Origin: Pycnococcus provasolii
Lineage: Eukaryota; Chlorophyta; Pseudoscourfieldiophyceae; Pseudoscourfieldiales
NCBI GenBank assembly: GCA_049487715.1
Contig: CP150577.1
Coordinates: 248,001 to 312,000 of the forward strand
DNA length: 64,000 nt
Reading direction: 5' to 3'
Below are positions 39,821-50,420 of the stretch, piece by piece. The notes beneath the pieces were generated by a model. It was not told the origin of the DNA. It worked only from the letters and a program-made list of their open reading frames with translations, and searched no databases. The translations under genes and the position numbers were made by a program. Numbering within the stretch: position 1 is the stretch's first letter; the number at the start of each line of letters is the position of its first letter.

Positions 39821-40834
39821 ATGTTAGCAACCCTGCTCATCATTTTGTACTGCTTGTCCGGTAGTGGGCTTACGGTGTTGAATAAAGTGGTAGTCAGCAA
39901 CTCCAAAATACCAAACACCTTGACGTGCTTGCAGTGTCTGGCCACAGCTATTCTACTATTATGTGGCTCATGGTTGAAGAAAAGCGTGTTCGGGGACCTA
40001 AGCTTCAGACTAGAAGTCGTGAAGGATTGACTGTTCCTGGTACTGCTCTTTGTGCTCATGCTCGTCTCAAGTATGTATGCGCTAATACACGTTTCAATAA
40101 CCACTTTAATCGTTTTGCGGAATCTAACGACGCTTACAACAGCTGCATTTGACTGCTTCATACTCAAGACGAGCTTTGACAAAGTTCAAATATGCTCTCT
40201 CATCGCCTTGGTTATTGGAGCTATCATATATGGCCTCCACGACCTATCATACAGTGCAGTAGGGTATGGTTGGTTAGGTTTGAACTGCATGTCAACGACA
40301 GGATATCAGGTGTACGTTAAAGTCTTTATTAAGAAGCATCCTCTTTCAAGTTGGGAGATGTCTTTCTACAACAACGTACTATGCTTGCCGTTGCTTGCGT
40401 GCTTTGCGGTTTTGAAAGATGAACTAGGTGAGCTTAGGAGTTCAATAGATGGCGGGAGTTTCACGCCGCTTGTAAAGTGGAGTATTGTTCTATCGTGCGC
40501 TTTCGGCTTCATGCTGAGCACTTCAGCTTTTGCTCTGAACAAGTTGATCACTGCGACTTCCATGATGGTTGTAAAGAACGTCAACAAGTTCGGACTGATT
40601 TTCTTCTCCGAGTTCTTGCTTCAAAGCAGTCTTAGCGTCACTTCAAGTGTCGGGTGTGTTATGGCGTTAATCAGCGCTGTGATCTACTCCCAGGCTAACA
40701 GGGTGTCAGATTATTTTGGAAACGTAAAGAAGAGTCCAAGCACTCTTCTCATTTTGCTTGGGTGTTTGATTATTGTTTCGTTGTTGACAATTCTCGCCTT
40801 TCACGACGCAAATCTTTTTTCGTGGTTTTTTTAA
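39821..40834 (+). pseudogene. GDP-sugar transporter (VRG4/GONST-like) with in-frame TGA
   Basis: One reading frame of 337 codons interrupted only by TGA at 40028-40030 (codon 70). The ATG at 39821 opens a first membrane helix (LLIILYCLSGSGLTVLNKVV). After the TGA comes LFLVLLFVLMLVSSMYALIH, then about eight more helices and TAA. In the DMT nucleotide-sugar transporter family this point is usually K-x-W-x-P/L, so the TGA most likely replaces TGG (Trp). SAFALNKLITA is close to the GALNK motif that binds GDP-mannose in VRG4. It would import a GDP-sugar into the Golgi and fits the ColD-like and fucosyltransferase genes. Whether TGA is a true lesion, read through or an error is open. Confidence 0.78.
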
Positions 40835-40917
40835 ACGGTGTTTTTCAAAAAAGTCAAATCAAGTTACACATTCCATGTAGTGTTGTTTACACGAAACGAA
40901 TTGTCTGGATCTGTACT

Positions 40918-41757
40918 TAATACAAAACTCCACCAAAGAGGGTCCATTGGTCTGCCCCAGGATACAGTACTTTGTCATGAAGCCGCACGCCTCGTGCTTC
41001 CTGTGGAAACTTGTGTCTACCTTTGCTCAACCTTTTTTGTCTTGTAGGCACGGCGATGTCGAAGTCGCCGGCGCGAAATATGTGCCGAATGTCACTGAGC
41101 ACCAACACGTCTGTGTCGCTGATCACCACATCACCAGCAGAGTGCTCCTTGAGAAATCTTGCGAACGCACGCATCCTTGAAAACGGGCAGTGCACGTTCA
41201 AAAAGTCTCGCAAGCTATGGGGATCATCGTATGCCTCACGTGGTATGTCTACAAGAGGTAAGACTTTCGTCTCAGAGAACAGCGTTGGAGGAAAAAGATT
41301 CCTCGCCCCCCACTGATCAGTCAGGATATATTTGCAAGCTCCTGGGTTAGAAAGCACGACGCTCTTGAAAAACTTGTCAGCCTCCCCAATCAACTGTTGA
41401 CGAGCAGGAATATCAAGCTGAGGATGTATGACAAGAAAGCAAACAAACGAAAGAATGCATGCCATTTCGAATTCGTCAAAAGTATAAATATATAGAATAG
41501 AATAGTATCACCTCACTACTGTACAATTGTACACTAAGTGGCGGAAAATTGTTGGAAATAAATAATTCAAGCAACCTTGATTTAACTTTGAACTTAAGAG
41601 AAGAACTTTGCGAAGGCGCCCGCTAAGACCTGGTAGTAAGGATACTGCTTTATTTAGTTCATTAATAGAGTGTACTGGCAGAAGCGATATGGTTATATTT
41701 TGTGCTTGTAGCAAACGGTTATATAAGCGAAAAAACTAGCACATCGTCTTGCTTTTT
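40918..41757 (-). pseudogene. 3'-truncated third copy of the DTD glycosyltransferase with its promoter
   Basis: It is the same sequence as the 5' part of the palindrome genes, including about 290 bp upstream of the ATG (41465). The frame keeps residues 1-181 (through the DTD metal site and ADQWTLFGGV), then leaves the family at about 40922 and stops within a few codons. Only the N-terminal part of the catalytic domain remains. The copy ends upstream (41757) at a run of T shared with the palindrome copies. Confidence 0.85.
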
Positions 41758-41759
41758 TT

Positions 41760-42059
41760 TTGGTACTATCACCGGAATCCCAAATTACAAACTTAACAAC
41801 TGATTTAAATGCAAAACAGGCAACGCTGACAAGCACGACGGATGTAACACTTCAAGACCTTACAGTAAAAAGTGTAGAAACTACAACAAGTCAATACGCT
41901 AATACTGTTGAAACAAAACTTATCATTAAGAACGATACAAACAATTTGTTAGAAGTTCAAGCAAAAGGCACTTCTCACGGTGAAGCGAACAAAGTTTCAA
42001 TTTACAATCCCAGTGGCGAGATGGATATTGGAATGAATACTCATACTGATATGCAATGA
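41760..42059 (+). pseudogene. Fragment resembling a virus-type fibre/structural repeat
   Basis: A frame without a start codon, fused to the truncated glycosyltransferase copy. It reads ITNLTTDLNAKQATLTSTTD, VTLQDLTVKSVETTTSQYAN and LEVQAKGTSHGEANKVSIYN. The beta-rich, Thr/Asn-rich pattern with xxTLQDLTV repeats is common in tail-fibre-like and structural proteins of algal large DNA viruses and phages. It ends MDIGMNTHTDMQ and TGA. Family membership is a pattern judgement only. Confidence 0.35.
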
Positions 42060-42298
42060 ATACTAACTTGCATATCATCAAGATCTTGAGTATCGGTTTG
42101 AAATAGTTGTTGACTATCAGTAGCAACACCACCAGCACTAGTACCACCAGCACCAGCACCAACAGTATTTGTTTTCACAGGAGTTACTAACTCTTCATCA
42201 TCTCCACCAAGCATGTTAAAGGTGATCTGAAAATAAAATGAAAAGGAATGATGTGGAAAAAAGGGAAGGTGCTAGGGTTTGTGAAGTAGAAACACGTG

Positions 42299-42637
42299 TT
42301 TTCTTGCTCTCCTAGACGGTGTGGAGGAGAGTGTCCCTCAGCCAAACCCAAAGCCTGCTCAAAAACCCGATAACCTCTCCAGCCTGTCAGTTCACGCGCG
42401 AACACGTGAGCTGACGGCTGCCCGCCGGGCGGGTGGGTGGGTGTATTAAAAGAAATATGAACCCAATATTCCCTCTCCCTCTTCCCTCGAGCCGTACCGC
42501 AGTGAGTCACCGCGCCAAGAGGCGGCCGTGCCTCAAGGGGTATCCCCCCCTGCTGTGCGTGCTCTGTGTTCCCCTGTCGTGTTCCCTTAGAGTGTTGTTC
42601 CGGTGTCCCCTCCCGTAGGTGTCGTCCTTTCGTCGCG
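42299..42637 (+). mobile_element. TRIM-like element truncated by another repeat
   Basis: Terminal repeat (ttgctctcctagacggtgtg...) and about 200 bp of interior, matching the 60.2-kb and 3.4-kb copies. It ends at gtcgtcctttcgtcg (about 42637), where a cgcgtcatgacttaccccc sequence begins that is the edge of a different repeat. Confidence 0.6.
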
Positions 42638-43716
42638 CGTCATGACTTACCCCCGTTACCAGGTCACCGGTGACCCGGGTCATGACCCGTGGCAACTATA
42701 GTTAGAGCCACCGTGGCTTTGGACTTCTTCTTGTAGTTGGATTGCAGAGTCGATAGGAGTGCATTGATACTCCAGTCACGTAACGGGGAGAATGTTGGTT
42801 TCCACTGGATAGTTTCATGGTTTGTCTTAAGTGATAAGGTTAGATTTGGTTGTGTATGGCCTCTATCGGCCTACACGTTTACTTTGAGAATGGTTATACA
42901 TCCATAGATTCCTTTCTTTGGCTTTCTCTTCGTGAGAACCGTTCCCTCTTGGATTCAATTGGATTCTTTTCGATTGGCTCTTACGAGCCCTCGTTATATG
43001 TTGCCGTTGTAGCGGGCATGACGAGAGAATGTCGGCATCCTCTCGTGCCGTGCTTTGCTCCTCCCTCGAGGCCTCATGGTCTCGGGAGGCTTCCTCTCTC
43101 TTTCTTTTTCTCTCTTAGTAACTTCATAACTTTCTTTCCTCTACTTATTCTTGTGCATGAAGTTCTCCAAGAACCTTATCAACAAAGATATCGATAAAGA
43201 TCTTGTTCAGCCATAAAACCAAAAGAAAAGCATGTTTAATCGGTCCAGTCTCAAGACGGAAAGACACCATTCAAGAGAGGATCCTGAAACCAAAAAGAAA
43301 AGAAAAAGAAAAGAAAAGAAAAGAAAAGAAAAGAAAAGAAAAAAAGGTTAGGGTTGACCACTAGGGTTACCTGTTATATTCTCCCCATCCGCCTGAGCCG
43401 ATACCGATGCACCAGGGCATTTTGAAAAAGATTGAGAGTACCAAAGAAATGAACTTGGAAGAACGCGAGAAAACATTGGCTGATTTCGTTCACACTTTAT
43501 TTTCGTAAAACCAAGCCAGCTTATATGTTATGTGACGGCGTTCCTCAGTTGGCTAGCAGTTGTCCGTCCGTCGAGGACAACTTCCAGTAGTGACCTTAAG
43601 ACGACTACTTAAGTAGGTAGCAACTAAGAGTGGTAGTCTATTACACGAGGAAAAGGGTCGACGTCACCGGGGTCCCAAAGGGAAAGGAATAGGAAGACAA
43701 TCAAATCCTAACGCCG
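42638..43716. other. Harbinger-like edge repeat and gene-free spacer
   Basis: 42638-42698 (cgcgtcatgacttacccccg, ccaggtcaccggtgacccgg, gtcatgacccgtggcaacta) recurs at 63261-63326 and contains the palindromes gtcaccggtgac and gggtcatgaccc. The 63-kb copy lies right beside a transposase-like frame. 43290-43340 is an aaaag microsatellite. A frame at 42850-43197 has hydrophobic stretches but no known motif. Confidence 0.4.
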
Positions 43717-43974
43717 TTGCCAAATTGTATGATCGATGGTGGGACAACGAACTTTGGACGCACCGTGGTGCCGCGACCTGACGAAAAAGAAAGAAAGGAG
43801 TATATTGACTACAACAAGGACCATTCTCGGGGTAGGATTGTTGTTGAAAATGTGTTTTCTCGCTTGCAGCGAACGTGGTCAGTTCTCGGCCAACCATTAC
43901 GATTCAGGCCTGACAGGCGATACAAAAAATTGATGGCAGCTGCCCGTCAAGCACTGCGTCATGGTGAGCTCTAG
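43717..43974 (+). pseudogene. PIF/Harbinger (IS5-like) transposase C-terminal fragment
   Basis: The frame reads VPRPDEKERKEYIDYNKDHS, then RGRIVVENVFSRLQRTWSVL, then RRYKKLMAAARQALRHGEL and TAG. The R-x-x-V-E-N-x-F-x-R-L-x-x-x-W block holds the third catalytic Glu of DDE_Tnp_4 (HARBI1-like) transposases. The first two Asp are missing. A second frame of the same kind of element, an N-terminal piece, lies at 63307-63507. Confidence 0.65.
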
Positions 43975-44019
43975 TATTCGTCGAGCTCGAGTGCCTTACC
44001 GGCACTCGCAGTCCGGTGC

Positions 44020-44137
44020 TTTGTGGGGAACCGTTGTTGAGGACTCGGGATCCCAGAGGGATAAGGGGGCGCGGCCCCTGGTTGTCTAAGTTTGTAAGAC
44101 CACTCTTTTCTTTTATCTTTTCTTATTCTCTTTACTT
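44020..44137 (+). mobile_element. 5'-truncated TGTCGAG LTR at the palindrome edge
   Basis: tgtggggaaccgttgttgag through gtttgtaagaccactctttt to cttattctcttta. It directly abuts the left arm of the palindrome; an inverted LTR of the same family (50049-50258) sits about 30 bp beyond the right arm. The LTR pair therefore mirrors the palindrome. Confidence 0.7.
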
Positions 44138-46821
44138 GTACGGCGTCAACCAATGCGAACTAGGGGTTAAGCCACACACCACCCACGCCGAACATCACAA
44201 TTTTTCCTGCGCTCGCAAGAGATAGCCGAAAGAAGGGAGGAACAGCTTCGCGAACAACGCAATAGAAATGGGATCGAGGCTTGCAAGGTGTTGCTGTCTT
44301 TAGAGCACAGCACGAAAGAAGAAATTGCTGCTGGAAAAAGATTTCTATTTTCTATGATGGAAGACTAAGAGAAAGGAAGAGGAGGACGTTGCTCAATCGC
44401 CGACGAATTCAGAAATTCGGCGAAATCATTCTCTCGCCAGCGAGCTTGAAAATGTTATTTCAACACTAACAGACAACCCAGATCCTAATGAAGTAGAATT
44501 GCCAGTTTCGCCAGACATAAGGCGCAATTTCGGCTGAGCGTCGTTGAACTCACAGCCTACAACTCGACTTGGATGGGTTTCGGCGGAGGCATTGGCTGTT
44601 GAATTTGGTTTTTCAATTGATGAGCGGAAGGTGTTACTTGGTCTGGACGATGAAGTTGGTCAATTTTTGGCGATACACTCTACAGAACACTCTGCTTGAT
44701 TATAGATTTCATCGAATGTGATTCCACGCACCTAGTTCATCTACCCCGCGAGTTTGAGAAGTGAACATGACGCATTCATCGTTGATGCCCAGCTCAAGGT
44801 ATCAGGTGACTCGAATTCGGCAAATTTTGTCTGCTGCAAACTCCTCCACCGGTCAACTCCAAGGTCAAACAATAGCGCTGCTTGTTGTGAAATAAACTTT
44901 TTACGAATACCGGGAAAGTGAACAATATCAGCTTGTGGGTAGTACTTTTGGCACGACTTTGTCAAAACCACACAGGTATCATATACGTTGTTGAAGAGCT
45001 GTTCAGGAATCAGTGCGACGATTACTTCTTTTTCCGTTTGAGTGCGAACAAGAATGCACTTTCCAGGCTGGTAAAGGTCTCCGCCGGGATTTACCTTAAC
45101 GTTGTTATGTCTCTGACCGTGCAGAAGAACGTGGTGCATAACGTATTGAGCGTCAGTTCCACCCAGACCATTTAAAAAAGCTGGGCGTAGATAGAGAAGC
45201 AGGTCTTGTACGGTCTTGCTCAACTTTCTTCTGGTCTGTCGTTGCTTCAATTTTGTCAGAAGACTATTAATTTCTTGCACATTGTAACACGAGTCTGAAA
45301 TCGTCAACAAGAGATCTGCAGCTTTTGATGCACCCTCACGCTTTACATACATAACTCCACCAAAGAGGGTCCATTGGTCTGCCCCAGGATACAGTACTTT
45401 GTCATGAAGCCGCACGCCTCGTGCTTCCTGTGGAAACTTGTGTCTACCTTTGCTCAACCTTTTTTGTCTTGTAGGCACGGCGATGTCGAAGTCGCCGGCG
45501 CGAAATATGTGCCGAATGTCACTGAGCACCAACACGTCTGTGTCGCTGATAACCACATCACCAGCAGAGTGCTCCTTGAGAAATCTTGCGAACGCACGCA
45601 TCCTTGAAAACGGGCAGTGCACGTTCAAAAAGTCTCGCAAGCTATGGGGATCATCGTATGCCTCACGTGGTATGTCTACAAGAGGTAAGACTTTCGTCTC
45701 AGAGAACAGCGTTGGAGGAAAAAGATTCCTCGCCCCCCACTGATCAGTCAGGATATATTTGCAAGCTCCTGGGTTAGAAAGCACGACGCTCTTGAAAAAC
45801 TTGTCAGCCTCCCCAATCAACTGTTGACGAGCAGGAATATCAAGCTGAGGATGTATGACAAGAAAGCAAACAAACGAAAGAATGCATGCCATTTCGAATT
45901 CGTCAAAAGTATAAATATATAGAATAGAATAGTATCACCTCACTACTGTACAATTGTACACTAAGTGGCGGAAAATTGTTGGAAATAAATAATTCAAGCA
46001 ACCTTGATTTAACTTTGAACTTAAGAGAAGAACTTTGCGAAGGCGCCCGCTAAGACCTGGTAGTAAGGATACTGCTTTATTTAGTTCATTAATAGAGTGT
46101 ACTGGCAGAAGCGATATGGTTATATTTTGTGCTTGTAGCAAACGGTTATATAATAAGCGAAAAAACTAGCACAGTCTTGCTTTTTTTTTGGTACTATCAC
46201 CGGACTGGTGATGATTGCAAACCCCTACTCAAACCCCTACTCATTCAAAACCCTCATTTAAACCTTCGCGCGCATTCTGACGCGCTCGCGAGGCTCGCAG
46301 CTCTGCTCGCCTCTACTTATTGCCCCTAGTAACGATCATTCTATTCTTTCCCTACACATTCCTCATACTTGGTGGAGATACACTTTCTTCGTCCTGCCAT
46401 GGCGCGCTGATACCGCCGCGCCGCTGGGCACTACCGCTGCCACGTCGCTCGGCACGTCGCCGCGCCGGATATACTCGAGTATTAGTATATACTAGTATAT
46501 ACTAGTATATACGCGAGCCCTCTTCTACAAATACTAGTATTTTGCCATCTATACTTTCGGATGCCTCTCATGACAATTTTAGTGGCGTCGGTCTTCCTTA
46601 GAGACGACCTAGGGAAGTTAAGGGACAACCGGTAAAGTCGTCACACGCCTATCCTGCCACGCCGTTGGGCACGCCGTCGCGCCTATAGTTGGCAATAATC
46701 ATGATTATCACTGTGAAGACACTAGGGGTTTGACACTTGTAAGGGTTCCCCGGGGATCTCATCCCTGGAACCCCTGATTGCCCCAGATTGCATTTGGATT
46801 ATGAAGATCGTGAATATTCCT
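44138..46821 (+). repeat. Left arm of a giant palindrome
   Basis: The arm (about 2.68 kb) is the reverse complement of 47328-50015 with only scattered single-base changes and very small indels. It holds one complete glycosyltransferase gene (minus strand), its promoter, a small frame broken by TGA here (near 44536), a cgcgcg/agtaacgatcattct repeat, the tatatactag cluster and a tttagtggcgtcg piece. Such identity means recent duplication or gene conversion. Confidence 0.85.
44741..45892 (-). CDS. DTD-motif glycosyltransferase, palindrome left copy
   Basis: Single exon, 383 residues. A short N-terminal hydrophobic stretch (MACILSFVCFLVI) could be a signal anchor. The catalytic region has YILTDQWGARNLFP, FSRMRAFARFL and GDVVISDTDVLVLSDIRHIF (metal-binding D117-T-D119), then a C-terminal part (YVMHHVLLHGQRHNNVKVNP, YPQADIVHFPGIRKKF). 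The layout, GT-A fold with DxD and a late HFPG His, is that of nucleotide-diphospho-sugar transferases akin to the 14482 gene domain. Sugar and acceptor unknown. It differs from the right copy at a few residues (e.g. NNVYDT, KSCQ, GIRKK). Intact in both arms. Confidence 0.78.
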   Translation of the reverse strand: MACILSFVCFLVIHPQLDIPARQQLIGEADKFFKSVVLSNPGACKYILTDQWGARNLFPPTLFSETKVLPLVDIPREAYDDPHSLRDFLNVHCPFSRMRAFARFLKEHSAGDVVISDTDVLVLSDIRHIFRAGDFDIAVPTRQKRLSKGRHKFPQEARGVRLHDKVLYPGADQWTLFGGVMYVKREGASKAADLLLTISDSCYNVQEINSLLTKLKQRQTRRKLSKTVQDLLLYLRPAFLNGLGGTDAQYVMHHVLLHGQRHNNVKVNPGGDLYQPGKCILVRTQTEKEVIVALIPEQLFNNVYDTCVVLTKSCQKYYPQADIVHFPGIRKKFISQQAALLFDLGVDRWRSLQQTKFAEFESPDTLSWASTMNASCSLLKLAG

Positions 46822-47327
46822 ATAGAAACTCAGTTTTCGCCAAGGTCATCTCTTTTGAATACTCTTCAGAGGCCTCCTTGTTTGCTTTCTCAAAGTCCGG
46901 AATGGATATCCTCGACGGCTGCCACTCTCTGTTTCCAGTCGCAGGATTTACCGTTGACATTTTCTCTATAACATACTTGCAGACCAAATGCTTGAAGCGT
47001 TGTGTGATTTTCTTGTCTTCAGGTACTTGTTCTTCGTCATCGTCGTTCATATTCGATACGAGTTCTGAGAAATGAGAACCGAGACTTTTCGAGACGCGCT
47101 CAAAATTAGGGTCCAAAACTGAGTTTTGAGCCTCTTTTCCATTTGAACAGATGCTCAGATCCACGGAGAAAAGCCGCGGGAGGGTTGCTCAGATGAAGGG
47201 GTATCCACGGCTCAGTTTCGAGGTATCCCCCCAGATGAGGGGGACCCAAAATCTGAGTTTTGAGCCCCTCTCAGAAATGTACCCTGAGCCCACGGGGTTT
47301 GCCAAAAAAACGGAATATTCTCGTGTA
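46822..47327. other. Palindrome spacer with a partial charged ORF
   Basis: About 506 unique bases separate the arms. On the minus strand 47164-46820 is open for 114 codons without ATG at its upstream end (LGSHFSELVSNMNDDDEEQV, EWQPSRISIPDFEKANKEAS), a soluble, acidic helical protein part with no known family. Its end overlaps the arm. Repeats ctgagttttgagcc occur twice (47118 and 47251). Confidence 0.4.
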
Positions 47328-48257
47328 TAGGAATATTCACGATCTTCATAATCCAAATGCAATCTGGGGCAATCAGGGGTTCCAGGGATGAGATCCCCGG
47401 GGAACCCTTACAAGTGTCAAACCCCTAGTGTCTTCACAGTGATAATCATGATTATTGCCAACTATAGGCGCGACGGCGTGCCCAACGGCGTGGCAGGATA
47501 GGCGTGTGACGACTTTACCGGTTGTCCCTTAACTTCCCTAGGTCGTCTCTAAGGAAGACCGACGCCACTAAAATTGTCATGAGAGGCATCCGAAAGTATA
47601 GATGGCAAAATACTAGTATTTGTAGAAGAGGGCTCGCGTATATACTAGTATATACTAGTATATACTAATACTCGAGTATATCCGGCGCGGCGACGTGCCG
47701 AGCGACGTGGCAGCGGTAGTGCCCAGCGGCGCGGCGGTATCAGCGCGCCATGGCAGGACGAAGAAAGTGTATCTCCACCAAGTATGAGGAATGTGTAGGG
47801 AAAGAATAGAATGATCGTTACTAGGGGCAATAAGTAGAGGCGAGCAGAGCTGCGAGCCTCGCGAGCGCGTCAGAATGCGCGCGAAGGTTTAAATGAGGGT
47901 TTTGAATGAGTAGGGGTTTGAGTAGGGGTTTGCAATCATCACCAGTCCGGTGATAGTACCAAAAAAAAAGCAAGACTGTGCTAGTTTTTTCGCTTATTAT
48001 ATAACCGTTTGCTACAAGCACAAAATATAACCATATCGCTTCTGCCAGTACACTCTATTAATGAACTAAATAAAGCAGTATCCTTACTACCAGGTCTTAG
48101 CGGGCGCCTTCGCAAAGTTCTTCTCTTAAGTTCAAAGTTAAATCAAGGTTGCTTGAATTATTTATTTCCAACAATTTTCCGCCACTTAGTGTACAATTGT
48201 ACAGTAGTGAGGTGATACTATTCTATTCTATATATTTATACTTTTGACGAATTCGAA

Positions 48258-49409
48258 ATGGCATGCATTCTTTCGTTTGTTTGCTTTCTTGTCATACATC
48301 CTCAGCTTGATATTCCTGCTCGTCAACAGTTGATTGGGGAGGCTGACAAGTTTTTCAAGAGCGTCGTGCTTTCTAACCCAGGAGCTTGCAAATATATCCT
48401 GACTGATCAGTGGGGGGCGAGGAATCTTTTTCCTCCAACGCTGTTCTCTGAGACGAAAGTCTTACCTCTTGTAGACATACCACGTGAGGCATACGATGAT
48501 CCCCATAGCTTGCGAGACTTTTTGAACGTGCACTGCCCGTTTTCAAGGATGCGTGCGTTCGCAAGATTTCTCAAGGAGCACTCTGCTGGTGATGTGGTTA
48601 TCAGCGACACAGACGTGTTGGTGCTCAGTGACATTCGGCACATATTTCGCGCCGGCGACTTCGACATCGCCGTGCCTACAAGACAAAAAAGGTTGAGCAA
48701 AGGTAGACACAAGTTTCCACAGGAAGCACGAGGCGTGCGGCTTCATGACAAAGTACTGTATCCTGGGGCAGACCAATGGACCCTCTTTGGTGGAGTTATG
48801 TATGTAAAGCGTGAGGGTGCATCAAAAGCTGCAGATCTCTTGTTGACGATTTCAGACTCGTGTTACAATGTGCAAGAAATTAATAGTCTTCTGACAAAAT
48901 TGAAGCAACGACAGACCAGAAGAAAGTTGAGCAAGACCGTACAAGACCTGCTTCTCTATCTACGCCCAGCTTTTTTAAATGGTCTGGGTGGAACTGACGC
49001 TCAATACGTTATGCACCACGTTCTTCTGCACGGTCAGAGACATAACAACGTTAAGGTAAATCCCGGCGGAGACCTTTACCAGCCTGGAAAGTGCATTCTT
49101 GTTCGCACTCAAACGGAAAAAGAAGTAATCGTCGCACTGATTCCTGAACAGCTCTTCAACAGCGTATACGATACCTGTGTGGTTTTGACGAAGAAGTGCC
49201 AAAAGTACTACCCACAAGCTGATGTTGTTCACTTTCCCGGTATTAATAAAAAGTTTATTTCACAACAAGCAGCGCTATTGTTTGACCTTGGAGTTGACCG
49301 GTGGAGGAGTTTGCAGCAGACAAAATTTGCCGAATTCGAGTCACCTGATACCTTGAGCTGGGCATCGACGATGAATGCGTCATGTTCACTTCTCAAACTC
49401 GCGGGGTAG
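48258..49409 (+). CDS. DTD-motif glycosyltransferase, palindrome right copy
   Basis: 383 residues, nearly identical to the left copy; differences cluster in the C-terminal quarter (NSVYDT, KKCQ, ADVVHFPGINKK). The same metal motif (SDTDVLVLSD) is present. The two genes converge on shared promoters facing away from the spacer's centre only through the arms, so each has its own about 290-bp upstream region (with gccagtacactctattaatg). A triple dose, counting the truncated 41-kb copy, marks it as a repeatedly copied gene. Confidence 0.78.
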   Translation: MACILSFVCFLVIHPQLDIPARQQLIGEADKFFKSVVLSNPGACKYILTDQWGARNLFPPTLFSETKVLPLVDIPREAYDDPHSLRDFLNVHCPFSRMRAFARFLKEHSAGDVVISDTDVLVLSDIRHIFRAGDFDIAVPTRQKRLSKGRHKFPQEARGVRLHDKVLYPGADQWTLFGGVMYVKREGASKAADLLLTISDSCYNVQEINSLLTKLKQRQTRRKLSKTVQDLLLYLRPAFLNGLGGTDAQYVMHHVLLHGQRHNNVKVNPGGDLYQPGKCILVRTQTEKEVIVALIPEQLFNSVYDTCVVLTKKCQKYYPQADVVHFPGINKKFISQQAALLFDLGVDRWRSLQQTKFAEFESPDTLSWASTMNASCSLLKLAG

Positions 49410-49428
49410 ATGAATTAGGTGCGTGGAA

Positions 49429-49650
49429 TCACATTCGATGAAAACTGTGATCAAGCAGAGTGTTCTGTAGAGTGTATCGCCAAAATTGACCAACTTCATC
49501 GTCCAGACCAAGTAACACCTTCCGCTCATCAATTGAAAAACCAAATTCAACAGCCAATGCCTCCGCCGAAACCCATCCAAGTCGAGTTGTAGGCTGTGAG
49601 TTCAACGACGCTCCGCCGAAATTGCGCCTTATGTCTGGCGAAACTGGCAA
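49429..49650 (-). other. Unknown ORF duplicated in both arms
   Basis: An open frame of 73 codons that continues upstream for more residues (NPDPNEVELPVSPDIRRNFG). No known domain. The left-arm version (44500-44710) has a TGA and a frameshift. It overlaps the 3' flank of the glycosyltransferase gene. It may be the relic of an older gene carried along with the arms. Confidence 0.25.
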
Positions 49651-50048
49651 TTCTACTTCATTAGGATCTGGGTTGTCTGTTAGTGTTGAAATAACATTTT
49701 CAAGCTCGCTGGCGAGAGAGAATGATTTCGCCGAATTTCTGAATTCGTCGGCGATTGAGCAACATCCTCCTCTTCCTTTCTCTTAGTCTTCCATCATAGA
49801 AAATAGAAATCTTTTTCCAGCAGCAATTTCTTCTTTCGTGCTGTGCTCTGAAGACAGCAACACCTTGCAAGCCTCGATCCCATTTCTATTGCGTTGTTCG
49901 CGAAGCTGTTCCTCCCTTCTTTCGGCTATCTCTTGCGAGCGCAGGAAAAATTGTGATGTTCGGCGTGGGTGGTGTGTGGCTTAACCCCTAGTTCGCATTG
50001 GTTGACGCCGTACAAGGCTCCTGACCCCTAAGGTTCCCCGGGGAGGTC

Positions 50049-50420
50049 TGAAGAGAATAAGTAGAAAAGCAAAGAAAAAGAGTGGTCTTACAAACTTAGA
50101 CAACCAGGGGCCGCGCCCCCTTATCCCTAGTCGGGAGTTTAGGTCGGTTGGTCAGGATGCCCATCTTGACCAATCGACTTATTGCGTCCCCTTTCCCTCT
50201 GGGATCCCGAGTCCTCAACAACGGTTCCCCACAAGGCATATAAGGTATAATCTCGACACTTCCCCTCGCTGCTATGCCTGGTATGAAAGCTGGCAAGTAG
50301 CGTTGTTTAGTTGTTTAGTTTGTATCTTCATTTCTTCGTTCTTCTTATTTGGTTTGTCAAGGTCTTGTATGGTTGATTAATTTTTATTCGTTTTTGTAAT
50401 GTTTTGAATTTGTATTCGTT
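50049..50420 (-). mobile_element. Copia 3' LTR, polypurine tract and 3' UTR
   Basis: LTR 50258-50049 (210 bp, including the about 68-bp insert aaaggggacgcaata...ccgactaggg also seen in the 53.8- and 54.6-kb LTRs), tract gaggggaag (minus, about 50267-50259) and the A-rich 3' region. It belongs to the same subfamily as the complete element at 53833. Confidence 0.8.

Larger units (their letters stand above)
47328..50015 (-). repeat. Right arm of a giant palindrome
   Basis: Reverse complement of 44138-46821. The frame broken by TGA in the left arm is open here (49650-49429, DIRRNFGGASLNSQPTTRLG, WVSAEALAVEFGFSIDERKV). This shows which arm carries the lesion. The outer edge is ccgtacaaggctcc. A perfect mirror about position 47074 places matching sequence pairs within a few bases. 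Confidence 0.85.

Noticed and set aside
40028-40030. Selenocysteine at the transporter TGA
   Set aside because: The family has Trp here, not Cys, and membrane sugar transporters are not selenoproteins; nonsense change or base error is simpler.
48407-48776. Frames antisense to the palindrome glycosyltransferases
   Set aside because: Identical shadows occur opposite all three copies of the same gene; no independent support.
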